Assembly (NCBI RefSeq): GCF_902459505.1
Contig: NC_047095.1
Coordinates: 115,631,380-115,695,379, forward strand
Direction: 5' to 3'
DNA: 64,000 bases
Source: Geotrypetes seraphini
Taxonomy: Eukaryota > Chordata > Amphibia > Gymnophiona > Dermophiidae
Made by a program: the position numbers and the translations under genes. The notes under the pieces were generated by a model. It was not told where the DNA came from. It was given only the letters and a program-made list of their open reading frames with translations, and made no database searches. This document shows positions 63,855 through 64,000 of this stretch, in pieces (positions within the stretch are counted from its first letter, which is position 1; each line of letters begins with the position of its first letter).

Positions 63855-64000
63855 ATCATTGCTAGGGGTGAGCAACCTTGAAAGAGACCTGGGGGGTGAT
63901 GGTGGACACAACATTGAAAGCATCGGCACAGTGTTCGATAGCCTCAAAGAAAGCGAACAGAATGTTGGGTATCATTAAAAAGGGTATCGCAACCAGGACG
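63855..64000 (+). mobile_element. CR1-like LINE fragment, runs off the window
   Basis: Encodes ERDLGVMVDTTLKASAQCS and SKKANRMLGIIKKGIATRT, the CR1 ORF2 segment following the RT. Confidence 0.75.

Overview
The window looks like vertebrate, non-mammalian genomic DNA, most likely amphibian and probably caecilian. This is an inference from the mix of repeats: 5'-truncated CR1 and L2 LINEs, L1 pieces, a Penelope-like element, a probable DIRS-like fragment, and many hAT, Harbinger-like, Tc/mariner and long-palindrome DNA elements. No database search was possible. Most of the 64 kb is fossil transposon sequence, often nested two or three deep.

The only host genes I can support are two small three-exon genes on the + strand, in tandem. 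Both encode secreted, GPI-anchored-type Ly6/uPAR (three-finger) proteins. Gene A has coding exons 12594-12645, 24557-24676 and 28036-28241 (125 aa). Gene B has coding exons 47607-47658, 51512-51619 and 53064-53245 (113 aa). Each has a 52-nt first coding exon for the signal peptide starting MKTFI, phase-1 introns at both junctions, ten cysteines ending in CC-x2-DLCN, and a hydrophobic C-terminal tail. Each also has a TATA box 120-150 bp upstream of the ATG. They look like paralogues in a Ly6-type cluster, about 19 kb apart. I see no third gene.

Layout. 1-12.4 kb: an L1 ORF2 end, CR1 and L2 copies in both orientations, a 451-bp palindromic element with a 9-bp target duplication, and a hAT foldback holding a 33-bp tandem array. 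12.4-28.3 kb: gene A; its 11.9-kb intron 1 carries SINEs, L2 tails, mariner MITEs, an open CR1 fragment and a DIRS-like fragment, and its intron 2 carries a hAT element containing a CR1 that contains another CR1. 28.3-47.2 kb: intergenic repeats, including hAT elements with exact 8-bp target duplications, a second copy of the 9-bp-duplication palindrome, a 77-bp-arm perfect palindrome, and foldbacks with hammerhead-ribozyme-like cores. 47.2-53.3 kb: gene B. 53.3-64 kb: a foldback with a hammerhead-like core, L1 ORF1 pieces cut up by MITEs, a Penelope-like endonuclease remnant with a hammerhead-like ribozyme, and a 2.8-kb satellite of 64-bp units with higher-order structure. A CR1 runs off the right edge.

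The most interesting signals are the Ly6 gene pair, a recurrent hammerhead-like ribozyme in Penelope-type or foldback units (six sites of differing quality), and the long palindromes.
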